Below are positions 1 through 5,844 of a stretch of 12,999 nucleotides of DNA, one piece after another. The notes under the pieces were generated by a model, which saw only the letters and a list, made by a program, of their open reading frames with translations, was not told the origin of the DNA and ran no database searches. Position 1 is the stretch's first letter, and the number at the start of each line of letters is the position of its first letter. The translations under genes were made by a program, and so were the position numbers. Source of the stretch: UBA1858 sp045106935 (GTDB lineage Bacteria; Pseudomonadota; Gammaproteobacteria; UBA4575). Location: positions 1 through 12,999 of the forward strand of contig JBGCFN010000003.1 in the NCBI GenBank assembly GCA_045106935.1, in the 5' to 3' direction.

Positions 1-387
1 CCGATCACAAATTTGACTAAAAAAAGACTCGAGCGCCATTTTAAGCATGCGGCTAGACAACTCAAAATCCAGATCTAATTGAACACGAGAGCCCTGGTCA
101 TCAATATCAACAAATCGCCATACGCCTTGCAACTCACTAAATGGGCCATCGACTAATTGCAATTCGATTTGCTCATCCGGACTTAATGTATTTTTGGTAG
201 TGAAAGATGTTTTAATTGCACCACGTGAAAAAAATAACGCAGCCTCTTTTTCATTGACTGAAATCTCTTTAGATGTGCTTCTTGAACACCACGGCACGAA
301 TTGCGGATAGCTTTCAATATCATTGACCAACGCATACATTTGCGCGGCCGAAAATGGCACTAGCGCATTTCGACTAACTGTAGACAC
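1..387 (-). CDS. ratA: RatA family START-like protein, 3' end cut by window edge
   Basis: The visible 129 codons read through the left edge without a stop. The N-terminus is M-S-T-V-S-R-N-A-L-V-P-F-S, followed by a segment reading MYALVNDIESYPQFVPWC, which is the hallmark start of the RatA/YfjG (polyketide cyclase, coenzyme Q-binding COQ10-like) family. E. coli RatA has been described as associating with 50S subunits, and COQ10-type relatives bind ubiquinone; which applies here is not shown by sequence. I chose GTG at 387 because it aligns with the usual family N-terminus (M-x-x-I/V-S-R-x-A-L-V-P). TTG at 393 is closer to the AAGGA at 398-402 (4 nt, against 10 nt for GTG) and cannot be excluded. 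Roughly 15-20 C-terminal residues are missing by comparison with the family. It lies 15 bp downstream of the transporter gene and is probably cotranscribed with it. It is near and divergent from smpB, as in many gammaproteobacteria. Confidence 0.85.
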   Translation of the reverse strand, partial: MSTVSRNALVPFSAAQMYALVNDIESYPQFVPWCSRSTSKEISVNEKEAALFFSRGAIKTSFTTKNTLSPDEQIELQLVDGPFSELQGVWRFVDIDDQGSRVQLDLDFELSSRMLKMALESFFSQICDR

Positions 388-402
388 AATCAATAATCCT
401 TT

Positions 403-1764
403 TTAAATAATCCCTATTACATTCAGAAATATTAGCAATACACCTGCCGGGGTCACATAACGAACCAAGAATCTCCATGCGTTGTATATCAATGGGGCCG
501 TCATTGCCATTTCATCTTTGACTGAACTATCACGCATCTTCCAACCGACAAAAATCGCAATCAACAAACCACCGATTGGCAGCATAAGATTGGATGTAAG
601 AAAATCCAATAAATCAAACACTGTTTTATCGAATAGCGTATATGTTTTCCAAATATTAAAAGAGAACACAGTTCCAAGGCCGACCAGCCATGTTACAAAC
701 CCACAAATTATACTAGCCTTTACACGCGAGTGACCTCGTCTTTCCACTAACCATGCCACTGCTGGTTCAATTAATGAGATTGATGAAGTCCATGCCGCAA
801 ACACAAGCAACACGAAAAATAGTGTGCCAAAAATCATTCCCCCAGACATTTGGCCAAACGCCAATGGCAGTGTATTGAAAATCAATCCTGGACCCTGTGC
901 AGCCTCAAGTTGATTTGCAAACACTATGGGAAATATCGCCAAACCTGCAAGTATCGCCACCGATGTATCCATTAAGGCAACTGCAAAACTGGTTTTTGCA
1001 ATCGATGCTTTTTGAGAAAGGTAAGAGCCATAAATCATAATTGCTCCCATCCCCAAACTTAAAGAGAAAAAGGCCTGCCCCATGGCGTCAAGCACTACCT
1101 CTTTATCAATTTTTGAAAAGTCGGGTGTAAACATAAATTCAACACCCAGCATAAAATGGCCTTGAGAAATTGAATAAGCAATCAATACTAAAATCAATAT
1201 GGCAAGTGATGGCATCAAATATTTAACAGCTGCCTCCAGTCCGTTACTCACGCCTCTAGAAACAATGATCATCGTCATCACCATAAACAAGGTATGCCAA
1301 AATATAAGTGTGATTGGGCTAGCAATAAGGTTGGCAAACAATTCCCCTGCTTGCGACTCTGAAATACCATTTAAAGATCCAGTAACACTTTCAAGCACAT
1401 AAGAAAGTGACCACCCTGCAATCACACTGTAGTAAGAAAGAATTAAGACTCCTGCGATGACTCCACTCCACCCAAGCAGCCCCCAGGCATTACTCACACC
1501 CTCTTGCTGACTGAGTGATTTCATTGTATTGATTGGGCTTTGTCGGCCTCTACGACCTAGCATTACCTCTGCCATCATGATTGGCAGACCAAACACCACA
1601 ATACAAAATAAATAAATTAGAACAAACGCACCTCCACCATTCTCGCCTGCCATATATGGGAACTTCCAGATATTGCCAAGCCCTACAGCAGACCCGGCCG
1701 CCGCCAATATAAATGCTAGTCGCGATGACCACTCGCCATGAATTGAGGTGTTTTTAGTAGGCAT
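403..1764 (-). CDS. Sodium:neurotransmitter symporter (NSS/SNF) family transporter
   Basis: This 453-residue inner-membrane protein has the LeuT-fold NSS signature. TM1 carries the unwound substrate/sodium segment GSAVGLGNIWKFPY (residues 24-37), followed by ENGGGAF (41-47). TM6 carries FFSLSLGMGA (232-241), and TM8 carries AAWTSSISLIEP (323-334), which contributes to the Na2 site in known members. The N-terminal GEWSSR resembles the Arg/Trp intracellular gate of LeuT. Length matches the bacterial NSS proteins with 11-12 TM helices. Family members import amino acids or related amines with sodium; the substrate here cannot be inferred. The ATG at 1764 has no clear Shine-Dalgarno sequence. The gene is divergent from smpB across 109 bp and is followed closely by ratA. 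A weak sigma70-like pair (TTGATC, 17 bp, AATAAA) can be read upstream on the minus strand, but I would not rely on it. Confidence 0.92.
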   Translation of the reverse strand: MPTKNTSIHGEWSSRLAFILAAAGSAVGLGNIWKFPYMAGENGGGAFVLIYLFCIVVFGLPIMMAEVMLGRRGRQSPINTMKSLSQQEGVSNAWGLLGWSGVIAGVLILSYYSVIAGWSLSYVLESVTGSLNGISESQAGELFANLIASPITLIFWHTLFMVMTMIIVSRGVSNGLEAAVKYLMPSLAILILVLIAYSISQGHFMLGVEFMFTPDFSKIDKEVVLDAMGQAFFSLSLGMGAIMIYGSYLSQKASIAKTSFAVALMDTSVAILAGLAIFPIVFANQLEAAQGPGLIFNTLPLAFGQMSGGMIFGTLFFVLLVFAAWTSSISLIEPAVAWLVERRGHSRVKASIICGFVTWLVGLGTVFSFNIWKTYTLFDKTVFDLLDFLTSNLMLPIGGLLIAIFVGWKMRDSSVKDEMAMTAPLIYNAWRFLVRYVTPAGVLLIFLNVIGII

Positions 1765-1861
1765 ACTAAGTGTGTTTTATTGATAGACTCCGCATTCTGA
1801 TCAATTTTGCATCGAGTCTCAAGTAAACTGACAAAAATAAGCGTGCCATCTGGTAGCTGTT

Positions 1862-1867
1862 TATAAT
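1862..1867 (+). promoter_or_regulatory. Candidate -10 element of smpB, placing +1 at or near the ATG
   Basis: A perfect TATAAT lies 6 nt before the smpB ATG (1874), preceded by TGTT, one base longer than an extended -10. No good -35 exists at 16-18 bp; the nearest TTGACA-like word, CTGACA at 1828-1833, is 28 bp upstream. With normal spacing the transcript would start at the A of the ATG or within a base or two. No ribosome-binding sequence precedes the ATG. The match could be chance in AT-rich DNA. Confidence 0.35.
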
Positions 1868-1873
1868 AGAACT

Positions 1874-2350
1874 ATGAGTAAGAAGAAAAAACCATCCACT
1901 GACAACACAATTGTAGTCAACAAAAAAGCCCGTCACGACTACTTTATTGAAGACACTTACGAGGCGGGTATTGTATTAGAGGGATGGGAAGTAAAAAGCC
2001 TGCGCGCAAAAAGTATCCAAGTGAAAGAGAGTTATATCATTCTTAAAGCAGGTGAAGCTTGGTTACATGGTGCACACATTTCCCCACTACCAACGGCGTC
2101 TACGCATATCAAACCGGACCCTGTACGATCACGCAAACTTCTAATGCATAGAACAGAAATTGATAGATTAATCGGTGCTGTTGAACGCAAAGGGTACACC
2201 ATTGTCCCAGTCAAACTTTATTGGATAAGAGGCCGAGCAAAAGTACAAGTGGGTGTAGCAAAAGGTAAACAACAACACGATAAACGCAATACAGAAAAAG
2301 ACCGTGATTGGGATAGACAGAAATCACGCATTCTTAAGCACAACGATTAG
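1874..2350 (+). CDS. smpB: SsrA-binding protein SmpB (trans-translation)
   Basis: SmpB is the partner of tmRNA (SsrA): it binds the tRNA-like domain and its C-terminal tail enters the mRNA channel of stalled ribosomes. The 158-residue product matches the family length (about 160). Diagnostic segments are NKKARHDYFIEDTYEAGIVLEGWEVKSLR (in residues 16-44), the ASTH motif, the RKLL segment, and the basic C-terminus with GVAKGKQQHDKR followed by KDRDWDRQKSRILK. No Shine-Dalgarno sequence is seen before the ATG, while a TATAAT ends 6 nt upstream, so a leaderless message is possible. No ssrA gene follows. The stop codon TAG at 2348-2350 overlaps the stop of the convergent dnaQ gene. Confidence 0.97.
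   Translation: MSKKKKPSTDNTIVVNKKARHDYFIEDTYEAGIVLEGWEVKSLRAKSIQVKESYIILKAGEAWLHGAHISPLPTASTHIKPDPVRSRKLLMHRTEIDRLIGAVERKGYTIVPVKLYWIRGRAKVQVGVAKGKQQHDKRNTEKDRDWDRQKSRILKHND
2295..2328 (-). terminator. Possible Rho-independent terminator for the dnaQ unit, inside smpB
   Basis: Read on the minus strand just past the dnaQ stop, there is a perfect 7-bp stem CGTGATT / AATCACG (2322-2328 and 2303-2309) with a 12-nt loop, then GTC and a run of five T (2299-2295). The loop is long and the stem only moderately G+C-rich. It also lies inside conserved smpB codons, so it may be coincidental. It is the best candidate end for the minus-strand transcript, because the two genes share their stop region. Confidence 0.3.
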
Positions 2351-3072
2351 TCTTTCTCAGACTCACTCATTGTTTCCCAGATAGTTGTTTGCTTCCCGTT
2401 GCTTTGCGCAATGTGCTGTAACATTTTTTCGTGTTCAGCCAACTCTTCTTGACTAGCACTAAGGATAGCCAAGTCATGCATTTTCGTAGCTTGCTTACGC
2501 GCATGCTTATCTTTTTTCTGTGCTTGCGTCGTGGCAGCCAAGCTAAGCGATACTTGCCCACCCGTCATCGCCAAATAGACATCTGCTAGAATTTGCGCAT
2601 CTAATAACGCGCCATGAAGTTCACGGTGAGAGTTGTCTATCTCATAGCGTTTACATAATGCGTCCAAACTATTTCGCTGTCCAGGATGTAACTTGCGAGC
2701 TTCTTTTAACGTATCAATGACCTTACAAATTTCATGAACATCTTTTAACTCATGACTAACACACTTTAATTCATAGTTAAGAAAGCCTACATCAAAGGCA
2801 GCGTTATGAATAATCAATTCGCCATCACGTATAAACGTTAGAAATTCTTCACACACATCTTGGAATTTTGGTTTATTTTGCAATGACGCCAAACTAATTC
2901 CATGCACTTCTTCAGCACCCGCATCAATATCACGCTCAGGATTTAAGTATTGATGATAAAAATGATCAGTCACCTGCCGATTAATAATTTCAACTGCACC
3001 TATCTCAATAATTCGATGTCCATCCGATGTTTCTAAGCCGGTGGTTTCTGTATCGAGCACTATTTGTCTCAT
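2347..3072 (-). CDS. dnaQ: DNA polymerase III epsilon subunit, 3'-5' proofreading exonuclease
   Basis: This is the proofreading exonuclease of the replicative polymerase core. The 241-residue product matches E. coli epsilon (243). All DEDDh catalytic residues are present: D7 and E9 in VLDTETTGLE (ExoI), D94 in IIHNAAFDVGF (ExoII), and H153 and D158 in HGALLDAQ (ExoIII). After the nuclease domain comes QVSLSL (173-178), which fits the beta-clamp-binding pattern QxSL at the place where E. coli has its own clamp motif. A basic linker (about 185-197) and a C-terminal segment, expected to contact the alpha subunit, follow. The gene is downstream of rnhA with a 31-bp gap and no clear ribosome-binding site. 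In E. coli rnhA and dnaQ are divergent, whereas here they run in the same direction. Confidence 0.97.
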   Translation of the reverse strand: MRQIVLDTETTGLETSDGHRIIEIGAVEIINRQVTDHFYHQYLNPERDIDAGAEEVHGISLASLQNKPKFQDVCEEFLTFIRDGELIIHNAAFDVGFLNYELKCVSHELKDVHEICKVIDTLKEARKLHPGQRNSLDALCKRYEIDNSHRELHGALLDAQILADVYLAMTGGQVSLSLAATTQAQKKDKHARKQATKMHDLAILSASQEELAEHEKMLQHIAQSNGKQTTIWETMSESEKD

Positions 3073-3103
3073 ATTGATTTCACTTTAACTGTTTAAATAT
3101 TTC

Positions 3104-3544
3104 TCAAAGATTCATTTCATCGATAGCATCATTAGCAAGTTGATCAACAAGCTCATTTTCTCTATGCCCACTATGCCCTTTCACCCATTGCCAATCAATT
3201 TCATGCGTACTAGCTAATTGATCTAACTGACGCCACAAGTCTTCATTTTTGACAGGTTTTTTATTGGCTGTTTTCCATCCACGCTTTTTCCAATTAGGTA
3301 ACCATTGTTGAATACCATCCATGACATAACGTGAATCTGTGGTTAATCGAATTTTGCATGGCCGAGACAAACTTTCTAATGCTGAGATTGCCGCTTGCAA
3401 TTCCATCCTATTATTTGTTGTCTGATTGACCGCACCTTTAAGCATTTTTTCAGAATCTTTAAAACGCAATAGTGCGCCCCAGCCGCCTGGCCCAGGATTG
3501 CCACGGCAGGCACCATCAGTAAAAATTTCAACGTGATTTGACAT
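3104..3544 (-). CDS. rnhA: Ribonuclease HI
   Basis: RNase HI cleaves the RNA strand of RNA-DNA hybrids, removing primers and R-loops in the cytoplasm. The 146-residue product carries the complete catalytic set at E. coli numbering: D10 in FTDGACRGNPGPGGWG, E48 in NNRMELQAA, D70 in LTTDSRYV, H124 in VKGHSGH and D134 in ENELVDQLAN. The basic protrusion that grips the hybrid is present around residues 81-99 (WLPNWKKRGWKTANKKPVK). The ATG at 3544 lies inside the 3' end of the methyltransferase gene (17-bp overlap), with AAGAAG immediately before it. This suggests translational coupling within a methyltransferase, rnhA, dnaQ operon. Confidence 0.97.
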   Translation of the reverse strand: MSNHVEIFTDGACRGNPGPGGWGALLRFKDSEKMLKGAVNQTTNNRMELQAAISALESLSRPCKIRLTTDSRYVMDGIQQWLPNWKKRGWKTANKKPVKNEDLWRQLDQLASTHEIDWQWVKGHSGHRENELVDQLANDAIDEMNL

Positions 3545-4271
3545 CTTCTTGCATCCCTACAGTGGGCTTGGGCACTTTACCCGTGAGTATTTGATTGGTG
3601 GTCATAGGCCACACGCGTTTCAGTGGCGTTAATCTTGCAACACGCTTGCGTGCGACAAATATATATACTCCGCCGATTGTCGTTAAATGATACTGAAGAA
3701 GTCGTGCGATGGATTGCATTTTTTTCCAGCTTTGAATTCGCTTGAAAGGAGGCAGATGCGCAACAAAATGTAATTCAACTTCTTCAAGCCCCAATAATGA
3801 AGACCAATCTCTTAGACGTCGCACACTATAAAAATTCGCATTCCAGGGTGCGAGTTTTTTACGTGCAAACAATAACCGCCACAGTCCATAGAACGAATAT
3901 GGGTTAAAACCAATAATAATCATATGACCTTCTGGCATCAAACAGCGTTCTACCTCTCTAAGTATTTCATGAGGCTTTTCTGTGAAATCAAGCGTATGAG
4001 GCAAAACAAATAAATCTGTGCTGTCACTACTAATAGGCAATGCTGCTGGACTGCTGATAATGTTTGCATCGAGAGATCGATCAATCGTGATTTGCTCAGG
4101 AATTGTACAGTTCTTCAGCAGATGGCGCCGATGAAATGAATCTCCAATCTGAATGGCACGATAACCAAATATGCAAGACGTAATCCTCCACACATGCTGT
4201 TCAATCGCTTGTGAGATCAACTCACCCGCATCAGTTTGATACCAATTCCTTATGCCTGTTAAGTCAAACAA
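3528..4271 (-). CDS. YafS-like class I SAM-dependent methyltransferase domain protein
   Basis: A 247-residue protein next to rnhA, the same position as yafS in E. coli; the substrate of this family is not known to me. The Rossmann-like pattern is recognisable but the SAM-binding motif I is degenerate: IQIGDS (40-45) stands where a classical enzyme has a G-x-G-x-G loop. Later motifs are clearer: LPISSDSTDLFVLPHTLDF (78-96), VERCLMPEGHMIIIGFNP (107-124), and a C-terminal beta-strand GGVYIFVARK (200-209). The only plausible in-frame start is TTG at 4271; a GAGG lies 12 nt upstream. The same GAGG is better spaced for an out-of-frame ATG at 4279 that opens a six-codon reading frame across this TTG. 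An in-frame TAG further upstream limits extension. The gene overlaps rnhA by 17 bp. Confidence 0.78.
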   Translation of the reverse strand: MFDLTGIRNWYQTDAGELISQAIEQHVWRITSCIFGYRAIQIGDSFHRRHLLKNCTIPEQITIDRSLDANIISSPAALPISSDSTDLFVLPHTLDFTEKPHEILREVERCLMPEGHMIIIGFNPYSFYGLWRLLFARKKLAPWNANFYSVRRLRDWSSLLGLEEVELHFVAHLPPFKRIQSWKKMQSIARLLQYHLTTIGGVYIFVARKRVARLTPLKRVWPMTTNQILTGKVPKPTVGMQEDVKSR

Positions 4272-4279
4272 TGAGACAT
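4259..4279 (-). other. Six-codon mini reading frame overlapping the methyltransferase start
   Basis: On the minus strand GAGG (4287-4284) is followed after 4 nt by ATG at 4279, reading M-S-H-C-L-T and stopping at TAA (4261-4259), across the TTG start of the methyltransferase in another frame. It could be a leader peptide that sets translation of the TTG gene. It could also show a one-base sequence error, since one inserted base would join the ATG to the methyltransferase frame. No conservation evidence is available. Confidence 0.25.
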
Positions 4280-4315
4280 TTAACCTCAGTAAAATGAATG
4301 AAAAATACCTTTCTC

Positions 4316-4334
4316 GCTATTCTACGCGAATAGC
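4316..4334. repeat. Inverted repeat GCTATTC-TACGC-GAATAGC
   Basis: Perfect 7-bp arms with a 5-nt spacer. No T run follows closely on either strand, so it does not look like a terminator. It overlaps a minus-strand TAGAAT and sits 45 bp upstream of the methyltransferase start, so a regulator-binding site is plausible (inference). Confidence 0.55.
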
Positions 4335-4383
4335 CACGGCACTAAAATTGTGTTGACCATCACAAATCTACAAAAGACTCTAA

Positions 4384-4397
4384 AAATACGCGTATTT
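4384..4397. repeat. Perfect 14-bp palindrome AAATACGCGTATTT
   Basis: The sequence equals its own reverse complement over 14 bases with no spacer, typical of a dimeric regulator site. It shares TACGCG followed by A or T and then AT with the inverted repeat at 4316-4334; the copies start at 4323 and 4387, 64 bp or about six helical turns apart. Binding protein unknown. Confidence 0.6.
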
Positions 4398-4500
4398 CAT
4401 CGCCCGAGCAGAACGTTTAGTTCACCACAATAACACTCGCTGCGGATTCTATTGTTAAGATGGTAAACAACTGAATTTAGATGAAGTCTAGCATTAAGCA

Positions 4501-5811
4501 ATGACCATATCCCTGCAAAAATCCCGCACTTTATTGTACGCATTTATTGGCGTATCAGCTTTCGCGATTGTGCTATTGGTGAAATTCAGTGGTTTAGGCA
4601 GCAGCTTACACACCTCCATGCTAGCCATTGCTGTCATTCTTACATTGATGCTTTTTTACACCTCTCTAAACTCAGACATAAACTACCAATCATCTAATGC
4701 TAAGCAAGACGACCTCAACAATAAGAACATTCGCTTAGCGCTTAATTTTCAAGGGCAAGGAAAACTTGATGCTGCTTACGCGCTGTTTAAACAGTGCAAC
4801 TATTCTGAAAAACTGATTACCTTATTAAAAAATCTTGCGCAAGATTATGAGATTATCAAGCAGCATGACAAAGCAAATATTGTCTATGTGTATATTACTA
4901 ACTTACAGTCAGGCGCCGAAAAAGAAACAAGTAAACCTATCCCCGAAAAGAAGAAAGCACCTGCAATAAATAAATCAATTGACGATACAAGCACATTATT
5001 TAACGAGCGTTATGAAATAGTCCGTAATATTGGCAAAGGCACTGGCAGTACAATATTTCTTGCAAAAGACCATAAAAAAGAAAAACAATCCATTGCGCTC
5101 AAAATTCTTGAAATAAATTACGATGAGAAAAATGCCTTAGAAACAGAACTTCTCGCTCGTTTTATGCGCGAAGCAGACACCGCTGCCTCGCTTCAACACA
5201 AAAATATCATCGCAGTGACGGATTCTGGCCATGCCAACAACGTTGCCTACATTGCCATGGAATATATTCGTGGCAGATCATTACAAGATTACAGTCAACC
5301 AAAATCCTTATTGCCTCAGGCACTCATTGTTGAGCTCATCGCACAATGTGCAGACGCCTTACACTATGCACACAGTAGAGGAATCATTCATCGGGATGTA
5401 AAACCAGCTAATATATTGTATGACCATAAAGCCTCATTAGCTAAGCTTGGCGATTTTGGCATTGCGCACATTGCCAATTCAACTCAGACACTTGCTGGCT
5501 CTTTCTTAGGCACACCTTTTTATATGTCACCTGAGCAACTAGGCAGTTTAGAATTAGATGCACGTTCCGATATATTCTCATTAGGTGCAACCTTGTATCG
5601 ACTATTAACGGGCGTGCCGCCATTTTCAGGAAATTCTATGGCGAAGCTAATGCAAACAATTGTGAATGAACCGCACCAAAATATTCTAGAAATTAGACCA
5701 AATCTTCCTAATAACCTCGTAAATGTGGTAGAAATAGCTCTGGCAAAGGACCCAACAAAACGGTTCTCCAGCGCATTGGAATTTTCAGAACATTTACGTG
5801 CTTGTTCATAA
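4501..5811 (+). CDS. Membrane-anchored Ser/Thr protein kinase (Hanks type) with TPR-like region
   Basis: A 436-residue protein that phosphorylates Ser/Thr residues of unknown partners. The N-terminus has two hydrophobic helices (about 10-28 and 37-56) joined by a short loop. The positive N-terminus implies that both ends lie in the cytoplasm. Residues 76-133 form a helical region with two TPR-like units (NLAQDYEIIKQHDKANIVYVY in the second), then a charged linker. The C-terminal kinase domain is complete: glycine loop GKGTGSTIF (178-186), ATP lysine K201 in ALKIL, helix C glutamate E224, HRDVKPAN (297-304, catalytic D299), DFG (318-320), SPE (343-345), D357 and R421. The HRD arginine and the Thr/Ser-rich activation loop (321-342) suggest activation by loop phosphorylation. 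It heads a kinase, PP2C, FHA cluster; 33 bp separate it from the phosphatase gene. Most Hanks kinases carry the catalytic domain N-terminally with the TM after it, so this order is notable. Confidence 0.93.
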   Translation: MTISLQKSRTLLYAFIGVSAFAIVLLVKFSGLGSSLHTSMLAIAVILTLMLFYTSLNSDINYQSSNAKQDDLNNKNIRLALNFQGQGKLDAAYALFKQCNYSEKLITLLKNLAQDYEIIKQHDKANIVYVYITNLQSGAEKETSKPIPEKKKAPAINKSIDDTSTLFNERYEIVRNIGKGTGSTIFLAKDHKKEKQSIALKILEINYDEKNALETELLARFMREADTAASLQHKNIIAVTDSGHANNVAYIAMEYIRGRSLQDYSQPKSLLPQALIVELIAQCADALHYAHSRGIIHRDVKPANILYDHKASLAKLGDFGIAHIANSTQTLAGSFLGTPFYMSPEQLGSLELDARSDIFSLGATLYRLLTGVPPFSGNSMAKLMQTIVNEPHQNILEIRPNLPNNLVNVVEIALAKDPTKRFSSALEFSEHLRACS

Positions 5812-5821
5812 CCAATATAAT
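5793..5821 (+). promoter_or_regulatory. Candidate internal sigma70 promoter before the PP2C gene
   Basis: TTTACG (5793-5798), inside the last kinase codons, is separated by 17 bp from a perfect TATAAT (5816-5821). The predicted start near 5828 leaves a leader of about 17 nt before the ATG at 5845. The -35 matches only 4 of 6 bases. If real, it would let phosphatase and FHA be made without the kinase. Confidence 0.4.
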
Positions 5822-5844
5822 TACATTCAAATACATCTAACCAA

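Larger units (their letters stand above)
4272..4500. promoter_or_regulatory. Divergent intergenic region between methyltransferase and kinase
   Basis: These 229 bp separate two divergent transcription units and hold no recognisable gene. They contain a 7-bp inverted repeat (4316-4334) and a 14-bp perfect palindrome (4384-4397) that share TACGCG. TTGACC at 4353-4358 resembles a -35 but has no good -10 at the right distance on the plus strand. A TAGAAT on the minus strand (4324-4319) is a fair -10 for the methyltransferase unit and lies inside the inverted repeat, but lacks a good -35. No Shine-Dalgarno sequence precedes the kinase ATG at 4501. Confidence 0.5.

Noticed and set aside
1785..1819. 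AGACTC / GAGTCT inverted repeat between the transporter and smpB
   Set aside because: Only 6 bp per arm with a 23-nt spacer and no T run; not distinguishable from chance.
2349..2363. AGTCT-TTCTC-AGACT hairpin just after smpB
   Set aside because: A 5-bp stem without a following T run on either strand is too weak to call a terminator.
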